Assembly (NCBI GenBank): GCA_008692225.1
Contig: VICG01000016.1
Coordinates: forward strand, 868,001-932,000
DNA: 64,000 bases
Reading direction: 5' to 3'
Source of the DNA: Monilinia fructicola
Taxonomy: Eukaryota > Ascomycota > Leotiomycetes > Helotiales > Sclerotiniaceae
The translations under genes were made by a program, and so were the position numbers. Shown one piece after another: positions 33,985 to 45,806 of the stretch. Positions within the stretch are counted from its first letter, which is position 1. Each line of letters begins with the position of its first letter. The notes beneath the pieces were generated by a model. The model was not told where the DNA came from. It did no database searches and saw only the letters and a list, made by a program, of their open reading frames with translations.

Positions 33985-36334
33985 TCGTTTGTACTAGATG
34001 TGTTCTTCGATTAGCGTTAAAAGTTTGCTCGAAGATGCGTTTGTTATGGTTTAAGATGTGGGCTCGCGCCGGGATACCCATTTAATGACAGTGTATGGTA
34101 TAGAGTGTTGGATCGTGGTGTACTCTTTGGTTCTTTCGTTCGGAACTGGCAGATTAGTAGTTATGTTAGGTTTTGCACTTTTGAAAGATTTGAAAAGGGA
34201 AGAACTGGGCATAACTGAATCGCAATAATCAATCGCTGAATTTTGATACCTGCATATGATGAAATTTTAGAAAGAGTTAATGATCCGGAATCAGCAAAAT
34301 AGTTTTCGGGTACCAAGTGGTCATTCCAAGACTAAACATTGGGATTGGAGATTGTTATAAGCAATACTTTATTGGTATGTTGCCGGTGGTTTCCGAGTAC
34401 AGGGATTTTTCTCTCCATCAATATGTATATGCATGTGCTTTATAATCTGTCACTTGCCTAGTTCGGCATATGGGCATGCGTCTGTACCAAAACATCATCA
34501 TTGCGGACCCTAAATGGCGCTGAAGCATCAATACAGATACGGTCCTTTGATTAGTTAAATGCTATGTCAAATTTCCCTTCCGCCTCGGGTTTTACGAGCT
34601 CATACAGTAAAAAACTCATTGTATACCTTCAGAACCAATGAATAGATTATGTAAGCTCATTCTGGCCCCCAAGGTTTCATTGACATCTCAGTGGTCATGT
34701 TTGTATTTTGCAACGGTTGTTGTACGACCCTCCAGTTCATCTTTCAATTCCATGTCTGTAACCCTCCTTTGATATCAATGCTGTCATATTATCACAGCTG
34801 AATTTCGAGACGATCATGTGATATATTGCCGTAGCGCATATGTGCTTATTTCATTTCTTTATAGCAGCCAAAAGCTACACAGAATCAGTCAGTTCATTCA
34901 TTAAATATTGCGCCAGGTACTCTTCAATTAGTGACCGGTAAAGCGAGCGGCGTCATCTTTACGCGAAACAACAAAAAGTACCAATGAATACGCTCGGCCT
35001 GTGGCGGAAGATTAATAATGCTACTGAAGATATCAAAGCCAGGTAATACTTCGCCTTGATATCTTCCTCGCAGCTCCGGATGTTCATTGTGATAGAATCT
35101 GTATGGACGGGTATCTGCTGTGGTACGGTATCATTGAAATCAAGACGTCTAGAATTCCTGAGCAAGCCTTTACTATTAAGAATACCCAATTACTTCAACC
35201 ACTCTCATTCGCCATGAGTAACAGTATTGTTGGAGGTTTCTATCAGTCGACTCTCAGTGATTCAGCGATATTTAGCCTCATCCGATGACGAAAAAGCTCG
35301 GGGTAATTCAACAAACCATGGAGAAGTTTACTTCACTTCCTCCCGAGCACTGCCTCCTCCACATACTTCTACATCTAAAGATCGATTTCACTATTGGCTG
35401 AACAATATGCGGTGTCCAGATATCTAAAGGTCGACTTTACTATTGGCTGAACGATATGCAGGTTGAGGGAATCATGTGCATTGGCTGAGGAATATGCAGG
35501 TTCTCTACGCTTGGGACCTCTTGGAAGTTTCTTCGTGGAGAATCGTAGGACAATGGCTTTTATTAAGAATATACAGGTTCTCCTCCAAGCTTGGACCCTA
35601 CCTATTCTAGTTTGTTCGTGGATTGTTGTGGGACAAGGACTGGTTCCCTAGCCTTGGCATATTCAAAGTTTCTTCATGAATAGGTTCTACATTTACCTCG
35701 CTCATGGTTTTTCATGTGCCATTTGCCTTTCACCAGCTCTTGACAAAAGCATCATCTTTTCTTTTTAAAATAGTACCAATCCCTCAAGACATCCCATAAG
35801 TAAACTATTCATACTTATTCAACAACTCATCAAAGTCTGGAACTGATCCTCTTTAGAAATTATCTTGACTATTCAGAAATACATTACTTACAAATTTTGT
35901 TTTCCATATCGCACCCTGAAGAACAATCCAACGAGATATCCTTGAAACTAAGTTTGAAATTCTCCATCATTGATCCCGGATTTGTGAACCGCTCAAGAAG
36001 ATAACTCAACATTGGGTCGATATATTGCCCAATTTCCAAGATATTCTCGTGAGTCTTCGTTTATTTGCAACATTGTTATACAAACTGATGGCTAATCTTC
36101 CACGTTGTGGATGAATTGGGAGAGCCGGATTCATATTCAAACGGACAGCTGGGGAGTTTGTTATTGCTCAGTCGTAATGGCTACAGGAGATCCTTAACAC
36201 GAAATGGATCTGAGTTGATCTGATTTGATCTGATTTTCTCTTGTTTTGTTTTCGAAATGCCGTCTTTAATTTAGGGTACCGCACAGTATCATCTACTAAT
36301 AATAACAGGCCACCCACATACTCACCTTGAAGTC
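33985..36334. other. AT-rich intergenic region with degenerate 50-bp repeats
   Basis: No gene is seen. Imperfect direct repeats of roughly 41 bp lie at 35373-35463, with degraded copies on to 35600. A GATCTGATTT triplication lies near 36213-36236. Confidence 0.45.
35373..35600. repeat. Imperfect direct repeats, period about 50 bp
   Basis: The segments 35373-35412 and 35422-35463 share CTATTGGCTGAACRATATGC and most flanking bases, with about five mismatches. A third partial copy (TTGGCTGAGGAATATGCAGG) lies at about 35481-35500 and a fourth, more degraded, near 35559-35597. Confidence 0.6.
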
Positions 36335-36813
36335 ATGCGTAAGTCAAGAACCATTCCTTTAACTTTGAATATACTTCTGATTTATCCCGCAGTGCCACTC
36401 AATAACATCATTGCCATCTGTTTCGGTATAACAGGCATTGTATCGGCTGTTATTACTCTCCACTTAATGTGCAAGCATAACAACTCCAACTTAAGAGGTA
36501 AGGCTATCTTCAAATCAAATGCGCTAAAAATCGCTTCTCAAACTAACTTTTGATCATTAACTCTACAGCAATCGAGCCCGATCCAGAGAAAGCACAACAT
36601 CAATCCTTGCAGCCTATCGGAAACTCTTCTGCCGTCAAGCCAATATTGAACTCCCCAGAAACATTCCCGTCGCATCTTATGCCATATTCCCCGCCATATT
36701 CCCCGCCATCTTTCCCAAGTTATTCTACTGCTTATTCAAGATCATATCAATGTTCCCCGCAGACTCCGCAAGAAGGCTCGCCTAGTGTGCAATACAATTT
36801 TATCATGCGCTAG
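36335..36813 (+). CDS. Small single-span membrane protein, paralogue B (117 residues)
   Basis: Three coding exons: 36335-36338 (ATG plus C), 36393-36497 and 36569-36813. Introns are GTAAGT..CGCAG and GTAAGG..TACAG, with CTGAT and CTAAC branch points. The protein starts MLPLNNIIAICFGITGIV, a single hydrophobic helix ending HLMCKHNNSNLR. A Pro/Tyr/Ser-rich tail follows, with PYSPPYSPPSFPSYS and SPQTPQEGSPS. It matches paralogue A in splice positions and phases, and at NNII/DNII, the FG motif, LMCK and the Tyr/Pro-rich tail. Both copies lie in the same direction, 2.35 kb apart, which points to a tandem duplication. No known domain was recognised. A signalling or adaptor role for the tail is speculation. 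Confidence 0.72.
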
Positions 36814-39800
36814 GCGGTTTCTCTCCCGGAAGTTTATGATAAGCCTGTCGCTTTGCCGCTTTCGATCGGTTTCTTATCTATTTAGAGTAAGAATAACAAC
36901 AATACCGGTATGCGTTAGAGGTCTAATTGGCATCGAATGGGCTTTATGATACATGAAAGAGGGGTACACCACCATCTGGAATCTGTTAGTTCCGGCGCTA
37001 GCGTTAAAGGTCATGGTTGAAATTTGAGGATCGGACGGTTTTCAAATGGAAGATATAAGAGGCGGAAAGTGAGCGATTGGTTCAGTGGATTGTTCTACAT
37101 GAGCCATGATTTTTACGTAAATTATAACTTCATTTATTCATTTTCCAGTGACCAAACAACACCAAAATGAACTCGGAAGTTGATTATGTTTAGGCAGGTA
37201 ACTCGGATTCCATAGCATCAATGAGCAAAGAGACTGCATGCAATATATTAAGCAAGCTGAATAAATGCAGACAAAGATTGGCTCTTCATGAATATACAAG
37301 TCCAATCTTGTGTAATGCATCATGATAATGTGATCATGATTTTGATTTTGATATAATAATATTATACATTAATTCCCAACAACATATTAAATTGCACAGG
37401 TTAAAGTAGCAATACTGCTCTGCAACTACTGAGCTCAATTACTATTTCCATCTCTATTACAAAACCCCTTCATCTCGCTTTGCCCAGTACCAATACGCTC
37501 ACGTGTCACAAAATACTAGCAGATTGCCCCTTCCTCCACCAAAAACTCGCCCTTCACACGTAAACTCAATCTCCATCTCTTTCCACTCTCGCAAAAATAT
37601 ATCAATCACATATCCAGTTTACTCTCATTCCCCTCTACAAATCCCGCTCGTAAAGATCCTTAACCGTAACTTAAGATTCTTTGATCACCTCTATATACTT
37701 TATCATTGGTACACCAAATTGTTCAAAAAAACAGACTGTGGTGCTGGCAAAAACAAAAAAAATGATACTAGGGGCAATAATACCTGTTCAAGCCTATTGG
37801 GGGCTAGGTGAGTTGAAGCTCGAGGCCGATGGGACACTTAACTGGTTGGTGGGTGAACATGACACTCACGTCACAACTGTTACTTTGCACGAGCGTACTT
37901 GGTGATTCGAAAAAGAATGATTATGTAATCCAAAGACAAATTCGGAAATTTTAACGAGCCCCCAACGAAATGGCATGAAGTCTTGGAACATTGTGGTACG
38001 TGGATATGATTACAGTCAGTATTGGGCGCTTGATAGGGTAACTACTGGTATTTTGGGCCTTAATTCGCGGATTGCAGTATCGCTCATGGCATTCGAGCTT
38101 TGAAATGGACGAACGCTACGCGTGCGAAGCTAGCATTTTGGGGGTGGTGACTTATTTGTAATTATAAGACTACGTACAATTAATATGCAATGGGGTTCCA
38201 GGCATTGGAACTTGAAGATTTGTTTGAAATCGATTGGTCATAATTGTTCGAGTTGGAACACGATGCGCGAAGCTGTAAACCCGTTGGAAAACTTAAGCGA
38301 ATACCAAGAACTTTGAAAGGGGAGACCTCTGGAATCATTATATCCCCGAAAACAAAAGGTTGACTAGGTTGCAGACATTTAATATACTTAAATGTTACAT
38401 TCGTATTTGATAATAGATATTAGATGTTCTCATTGCAGGAATAATGATCAGCGATGTATTGCGTACCTTGCAAAATGTATCAATGATTATTAGGCTCATC
38501 TTCGTCTGGCGAAGATTAATGATAACTTGGAATTAATGGAATCATATATATATAGAGCTGGAAACATGATAATTCACTATATGGATAACCTACCTAGGTA
38601 AAGATTGAATCTCATCAATGAAGAGAATCTCAATAGATCTCGGTAGTATTTCACATCGAATATAAGACTCACCAACCAGATAAGCCTTCCTCCCCTCTCC
38701 AACATAACGCGACAAAAACACCCTTCATCAAATCCCAGAACCGAGAACTAGACGAAATCCCAAGACATCCATTCAAACGAGCAAGTGACTCTCCTCCGAC
38801 TTTCCGGAAGTTTCCCGTCTTCTTTCAACCACTAAACTATTAATGCACCATACTACATCAAATGAAATCAAATCACAAATCACAACTAACATCTCAAAAC
38901 CGAACCCCACAAAGAGCCTACAACACAACACAACATGCCCGAGCCTTAATAAACACCAAGAACTCGCCCCATCCCCACACACACTTAAATCCATCCATCC
39001 ATCCATCCCCAACCCCCCCAAAAAACCAACCCCTGACTCCCAGCCCCAGACTCCCAGCCCCAGTCCCATTCCAAAAAATATCATAATCACCACACCCAAT
39101 TCCACACCTGCAAACCCCAGTTCCCAAATCCGAATCATCCAATCAAGGGGGTAGGAGAAGGGCGTGCAGGAAGACTGACGATATAATCAGAGTAGCCTAA
39201 TCAAGCCACAGCGACAGGAAGACGAACGATCAAGGGTCAGCTGCGAGCTACGAGCTACCTAACCACGGGATGTGAGCGCCGGAACATCAAGGCCATCATT
39301 CCTCATCATGCCCAAGGTTAAAGACGACCTAGCCCCCTCCCCACCTACCTCCCTCCCTACATCACAACAAAGCCAAATCACCAACAGCAAACGTCCAGCA
39401 ACCATGGACCCCCACATTACGAACAATCTACGCGTCAGGAGAGCGATATGCCATCTCTCTTCTCTGATCTCTGATCTCTGATCTCTGATCTCTGATCTCT
39501 GATCTCTGATCTCTGATCTCTGATCTCTGATCTCTGGCCTCTGGTCTCAGGTCTTAGCCACGAGGCATAATTTCTCGTAACCCTAATACATCAACAAACA
39601 CGCGAGTTGGAGAGGAACAAGAAAATTGTGGTGATGGGAAATATATATGGCAACTTGCAAGGGACGTGTCAATGATGCGCCCCGGGACTCGGGAAGGCTG
39701 TTTGTTGTTGGGAAAGGACGTATGATTTCCGAGGTTATTCAAAATACTTTGGGATAATTCGGGGATCTCGTTAACGAGACCAAAAAATGTTAGCTGGCAG

Positions 39801-40083
39801 TCAGTGAGAGATTCAAAGGTCGAGCGAGTGTGCGCCACGCACGCGAATGTAAGACGTTCCATGGACGCAGACGATAGGAAATGCTTGAATAACATACGTC
39901 ATGCTACAGAGCAAGCAATAAATTATGGGAAAAATAACACGAGTTGTAAGTTCAACGCGTTGATGAAACTCCGAATCTCGAAAATCAAAATCCATCGAGT
40001 AAATAAAAGGGGGTATAAAACCATGCGCGCCAAATCAATCACATCCCATAACCATCATCTTATTATGTCAATCCCTCGCCACC
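36814..40083. other. Intergenic region with low-complexity stretches and a 7-bp minisatellite
   Basis: Open frames at 38843-39154 are Pro/Thr/Ser/Asn low-complexity on a C-rich, G-poor stretch and are not convincing genes. A (TCTGATC)n array lies at 39463-39536. Nothing else is supported. Confidence 0.45.
39463..39536. repeat. Minisatellite, unit TCTGATC, about 10 copies
   Basis: A perfect 7-bp tandem array is visible, ending in diverged copies (TCTGGCC, TCTGGTC). Confidence 0.9.
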
Positions 40084-41907
40084 TCACGTTCGTCCCATTA
40101 CCGCATTTGTAGCCAAGATTTCAATCCTCCTGGCATACAGCCTCATCATATGACTGACCGGATCACCCCACACCACCCCCCTTAACAATTCATCCGAGAT
40201 AATTTGCGCTATGACCCCGTCATCCATTCTATCCTGAATTTTCTTACTTCCTTCCGCATTGCCAAATCGATCTACACCTCGTAAAAGAACAATACTTCCA
40301 GCATTGCTCAATGTTGCTTCTGGGACGTGCCAAACTGGGCCGAAAGAAACATGTGGGTCTGATTTTGAATGTTTCTTCTTCATCCCTGCAAATGCATTGC
40401 TTGACTTTTTAGACTTGAGACCTAATTTCAACGGGGGTAAGACTGATTTCCCCGGTGCAGGTGTAGAATAAAGATCGAGTAGAGATTTTATGTAAGCAAA
40501 ATCTGCTCTCGCAACAAGATCACCTTCGTTGACGAAAGACATGAAGATAGACTTGGAGGCTGCTGGAGTCTTGGGCTTTCCCAAAGGTAGAAGTGAAATT
40601 GGTGGAGCGCCAAATGTAATACAATGGATTCGTTTGAAATATCCTGCGAGGACATTAAGCTCCGATCTAGCCTCTGGACTGGTGGAAAGCATATGAGAAT
40701 ATAATAGAGCGGCAATGGCTCCGCCAGCAGAATGTCCTGTGATAAGTAGAGAGCAGTGAGTGCGATCGGGGTTTTCTTGGAGAAGATTACGGAGACGAGC
40801 GGCGATTGGTTTTATCCAGCTTTTTGCAGCACCCAAAAATCCAGAATGGCATAAATTTCCTGGGTCATCCTGAAACGAATTGATTAGTTGTTGAACAGAT
40901 TACTCGTGCAAGATTGATCCTACCAAGAAGCCCTCTGGCGACGCAGGTTTAGTCTTCATGTTGACAGCCCAGTCCGTGAATGAATGTGTCGTTCCCCGAA
41001 TCGCAAAAACAATTAACTCTCGGTCATCGATTGGAACACTCTTCATAACGGTTCCTGCCCTCCCCCCTGCATTCACCCTTGTTTCTTTTTCTTGTCCCGT
41101 AGGTTTCGAATAGACTCGTTCGGAGTATTGAGCTGCGAGGGAGATTAAGGGGTAGGTGTTGAAATACCTGTAATGTGTTAGCTCTCATTCTCAACTTGAC
41201 AGAGTTGTTCAGCTTACAATCGCATTGGTTTCAAATCCATCGGCAATCTTGAGTTGACATAACTGTAAACCTTCGAAAAGTAATTTGTGTCTGTTGTTTC
41301 AGATGATTTTCTATCGTCCAAATTCGCTTTTGACTTCTTGCTCTTTCACTCTCAAGTCTCGACTTGTTGACTCCGACTGCGTTTCTGCATCGTACTGTCG
41401 AGGTACCGTAAGCTCTCTATCATCACCGCTGAACCTTTCTTCATCAATCGATGTGACAATGGAACATAGTTTTGATGATAGCGCATCGTAAAGAGCTGTC
41501 GTTTGATGATAATGATGTATGGTCTGTTGCGACATTACCGCGACACCATTGTTGAAAGCTGCGGCACCTGGCAGATCATTCAACGATGCTTCTGCGAATA
41601 GATTGGTGACGGATTTTAATTTCGTCAAAGCGATTCCACTTCGTTGTCTCTGCAGTGAAGGCGGCGCCATTGCAATCTGTGGCTGGTACCTTGATGACTG
41701 TGGTTCCAATGGCGCAACTAACCATCCTTTTGGAGCAGATTGATCATGATTATATCCATTCAATATATTCGGACTTTCCTCGACATAATACCAATGTGAT
41801 CTTGTCGTGAGATTGGGTTGTCTTGGTATTTCCTCCGACGCTTCGTACTGGTATTGAGGTTGGGATGCTTGCAATTTCTTCTTGTCTGATCTGCGAAAGA
41901 GCCCCAT
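40084..41907 (-). CDS. Class 3 lipase-type alpha/beta hydrolase, one apparent frameshift
   Basis: Exons 41907-41218, 41167-40924 and 40869-40084. The reading is consistent only if one base is removed from the TTTT run at 41328-41331; with that, the protein has 572 residues. The first 200 residues are disordered, then ALYDALSSKLCSIVTSIDEERFSG. The middle part reads SKVYSYVNSRLPMDLKPM, YFNTYPLISLAAQYSERVYS and LIVFAIRGTTHSFTDWAVN (oxyanion region). The nucleophile motif LLITGHSAGGAIAALL gives Ser358. ITFGAPPISLLP and FMSFVNEGDLVARAD (catalytic Asp) follow, and GPVWHVPEATL may hold the His. There is no signal peptide, so it is probably an intracellular lipase or esterase. Homology is clear; the frameshift may be a sequence error, since everything around it is well preserved. 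Confidence 0.88.
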
Positions 41908-42042
41908 GTTGAAAAGCTTGTAATGTTGTAATCCTTGTAACCTTCACCAAAACAATCATCAATTTTGCTCTCGCTGAAGCATATTCAGTCGTCACATCGA
42001 CATCGACGACATCAACGACATTACAGAATGTTAATAAATATC

Positions 42043-42100
42043 GAAGAGGAAGCGGAAGGGGAAGCGGAAGAGGAAGAGGAAGAGGAAGCGGAAGAAAGGA
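42043..42100. repeat. Purine repeat (GAAGCG/GAGGAA)n
   Basis: A 6-bp unit with variants, all purine except for single C bases, is visible. Confidence 0.8.
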
Positions 42101-42340
42101 TGTTGTCGCACAATGAGAGATATACTTTGGAAGTCAAGTCGATAGTAAGTTTAATAAGTAAACAAGTAGACAGCGGGGTCCACGGGTAGATAAGAATATC
42201 TCTCGAGTCTCAACGTTGGGAGAAGTCGTGAGAACTTCCGGTAGAGTACAAGTACTGACTGTAGGTTTATGTGCAGAGTACTCCGTACAGTAATACTACT
42301 AGTAACCTTATAGCTTTGAACTTTGAAGATAAATGCAAGC

Positions 42341-42446
42341 ATGCATGCATACATACATACATACGGAGTATCCATTCATTCATACATCCATTCATCCATA
42401 CATACATACATCCATCCATCCATCCATCCATACATTCATCCATACA
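42341..42446. repeat. Microsatellite (CATA/CATC/CATT)n
   Basis: A 4-bp repeat with a shifting third or fourth base, interrupted once by TACGGAGTA, is visible. Confidence 0.9.
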
Positions 42447-42946
42447 TGAAGCAATTGCCAGGGTCATGTTGTCTCATCAAATAAGGATGCACTCAATCAG
42501 AACTCACCTAACCGTACCTCCTCGTGCTCCTGCAGCTCTGATTCGTGGAATGCTTCGCCCCCTTTTCTTCTATTTTTACTGCAGGGCATCGCATCATCTA
42601 CTATACGGGGTAGAACTAAGTACTATATTACTAAACAAGTTTGCTTCAACTCACCTGGGCAACTACTTCCAAGGCTCTTCTTGACAACTACCACCAGCAA
42701 AAGAGTCCCGCCTCCCGAGTCCCGACAGAATGAATATTGATGTAATCAAATATGGATACTAGGCGTAGGTGCTATACGGTATCGGTATCGGTATTGGTAT
42801 CCATGCTTGAATCCTTTGAATCCTTTGAATCCGTCGAATCACGAAGCATGAAGGCATATCAAAGCAAAGCCCCGAATCACCATGACCACTCACAAGGTAA
42901 ACCCTTCTCTTACTTTGTTCCCGAAACTAGACAAACTTAGTACGAT

Positions 42947-42984
42947 TGCAGGTTGCAGGTTGCAGGTTGCAGCTTGCAGGTTGC
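42947..42984. repeat. Tandem repeat, unit TTGCAGG
   Basis: Five copies of a 7-bp unit with one variant (TTGCAGC) are visible. Confidence 0.85.
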
Positions 42985-43387
42985 GCATATTACTCGATTA
43001 GTCTCGCAAGGGAAAGCAAATTCCTTGAATCTAGTCTGTAGGTTCTAGTTCTTGTCAAAGTAAAATGGTCCCGCGATAGATATGCTTTTGAGCCACTCGT
43101 ACTTGTATTACTCGTGCAGTATTATGCATGCATCAATCAACCTGCTGAACCGTCTAGATCACTACCACAGTAGTAGTAAGTGCAGTAAGTAGATGGATGT
43201 GACCGTCAGGACCATCTTGTTCTCCGTTGATGTTTGTCGTCGTGAAATGCAAAGGTCCGTACCGAGTGCTTTAATTACCCATGGATGGGATGTTTCACCA
43301 TCTTCAATTGGACTGGATCATGTATTCTCCGAACCCTTGTTCGAGAATTCGTACTCCTCTGTGATCTGTCGAAATCATGAACCATTC

Positions 43388-43434
43388 AATGGTTCCATGG
43401 TTCCACGGTTCCACGGTTCCACGGTTCCACGGTT
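43388..43434. repeat. Tandem repeat, unit GGTTCCAC
   Basis: Five to six copies of an 8-bp unit are visible; the first copies read GGTTCCAT. Confidence 0.85.
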
Positions 43435-45806
43435 GTTCTGCTGTACGGAGTATGTCGTTATCGTCATCACTCCAGTTGAGTAAATCCTTCACCGATACAG
43501 CAACCCTGATACTCATCACCGGGGTATCATGACCCTTGTCTCCTTGTGAACACGCGCCGCAAACGAACCTTGGATCAAATCGAACAAAGGTTTCATGTCA
43601 AAAGTTAAGGTTAAGGTTCCCAATAGCTTGATCCCTCGCCCAATTCGAGGATTCGGGTTCAACAAAGGCCATACAAATTGATACGATTCCTGCATGAACG
43701 TTAGCACGCTTTTCTCGGGATCACAAGCATTGATCCCCTAGTCTTATCACAGTCTTGTCACAGTCATACAAGATTTTATTCCGTTCCTTTTCATCGTCGA
43801 GTCCAATAGATGATGCAATCATCCGTCGGTGACTAAGTTTTGGTTGGTGGTGCCATTTAACCAGCCCTACCATTCATTCAAACATCACCCCGTTTCAAAG
43901 GGATGCCTAGGGGATAGTACGTTTCCGAGGCTACCTGAAGACTGAAGTGTTTATCAAGTGTGTAGTTCACGGATCACTGGTACGATGCGCTGGCCATGCA
44001 TTGTGTAGCAAAGGTAAGAATTTGGTATGTTTGGCCATATCTCCTCGGTTCAGAGCTCAACAAAGGCAAGACCAAGATGAGAATTCGGGGCCCGGCCGTG
44101 GAATATAACCAAATCATTTCATCGCTCACTGATCAATTCCTCCAAATGAACGTTTACGAGAAAAACACTCATGTAACTCTGAAAACAATATGGCCCCGGG
44201 CGACGCTGAGCATCAGCCGTATTCTGGAGCATATCCCGAGACGATATACATATTCCCATTTCCAGCAAGCACCAAACCACAATGTCATTCACGCTCCAGA
44301 GATCTCCCGATACTGATTCAATAGCCTTACCGTACCTATCCCGACAACGAATTCAAGGCAAGCGCCAAGTATCGATTGCATCACATTGTCTTCCATTCAT
44401 CAAATCCGCCGGACCCGCCAATACCTCATCTATCAGCTAGTCTGCGCATCGAGTAAAACACAATCACCGAGCAATTTTTGAAATATCTGTTTGCAAATTC
44501 CAAGGCTGCCAACAATCGTTCCGGTCTCGGTCCCCAAATCAGGCCCCGTCGCAGAAGGCTTCCATTATCTTCGGCTGGATACGGTCAAAAGACTAAACCG
44601 ACCACATACCAATCTGACTGCATCTCCTTTTGTCGCCCAAACGAGCGCTAGATATATTGTTTGTCTTTGAGAATTACATCTGCCCACAGCAGGCGCAATG
44701 CAAGGCAGTCACAAGGCAATGCAGTCGCATTCTTTCCAAGTAAGAACCGACTCGTCCTCTGATCGAGGCTATGATAAAACTAGGGCTGAATCATCAAGCT
44801 CGTGGTAACACCACCCAAAATTCAAACACGTATCCAAGCCCGCCTTGATGAAACCTCCACAGCCACAATCAACGGGCATAATAGAACAAACAAGGCAGTC
44901 AACACGAGGCATAACGGCAAGAAATCATTTGTCCGCGCGGGCCTCGTCTGCAGAATCATGCCCAGAGTTCCCCACGAACACACAAACCAGAGAAGCGAGT
45001 GGGTAGAGTGGAAAGAGGTAGAATGCAGGCCGATGCCGGTTCTCTGATCAACAAGACGATTCGTGCAGACCGGGACAGCCACCATGATTGTTTGTGAAAG
45101 ATCTCAAGTACTGTAGCCAACGCCATTGACAGCATCAAATCAATTCCAAAATACAACATCATCTCATCCCACTCCCTCATCCGGATCAGACGTGGTGTGC
45201 CTACCTGTCGCCCATGAACTTCGAATTTCCTACTCCCGATTGTCAACCGATCAAACGGCGAGACCAAACTTAAATACTCACACAGCATCCAACCTCATCA
45301 ACTTTCCCTTCATACCCTTGCTAGATGTGGTCTTCGATGTTTCAAGCAACAAATATCTTCATCTTTTCAATTGAGCATGAACAGAATTATCCAATTTACC
45401 TATTTGAGAACTACTCGGCCAGAATCAATTTGTCAGATTTGATCACGAGTGAGGTGCCCTTGAAACTTTATTGATGGGTGAATTTTCTCACTGAACATAA
45501 CCTGAAATGGTTTGTACCAATATATTTATTTGTATTTACCTATGAATAGTACAAACAACAACCGTCAATCATGTGTTCGTAAAGACCGGTTGTAATTGTG
45601 GTTGAGAGATATTCCCGAGAAAACAACAGGATATCGGATCGACCTGTCGAGTCCTCGAGACAAAAAGATTTGACAAATTGAGATATTATTTTTGTCGAGG
45701 GCTGATATCAAAACTCAGATGCACACTAGAAAATTCCCAAATGCTGACATGAAGAGTAGGGTATGTGAATTAGGACTGAAACAAGATTCCTCGTTGTTAG
45801 GACGGT

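Larger units (their letters stand above)
41908..45806. other. Intergenic region rich in simple repeats
   Basis: No gene is supported in 3.9 kb. Listed frames (for example 43996-44316 plus, 44822-45288 minus) lack domains or consistent composition. Simple repeats are dense between 42040 and 43440. TACGGAGTA words lie at 42278-42288, 42362-42370 and 43444-43452. Confidence 0.45.

Noticed and set aside
38843..39154. Pro/Thr/Ser/Asn-rich frame and its antisense Gly/Trp-rich partner
   Set aside because: They arise from a C-rich, low-complexity stretch. There are several overlapping open frames and none has a domain.
44802..45288. Three overlapping frames on both strands
   Set aside because: None has a domain or a consistent codon pattern. 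Open frames on both strands at once suggest chance.
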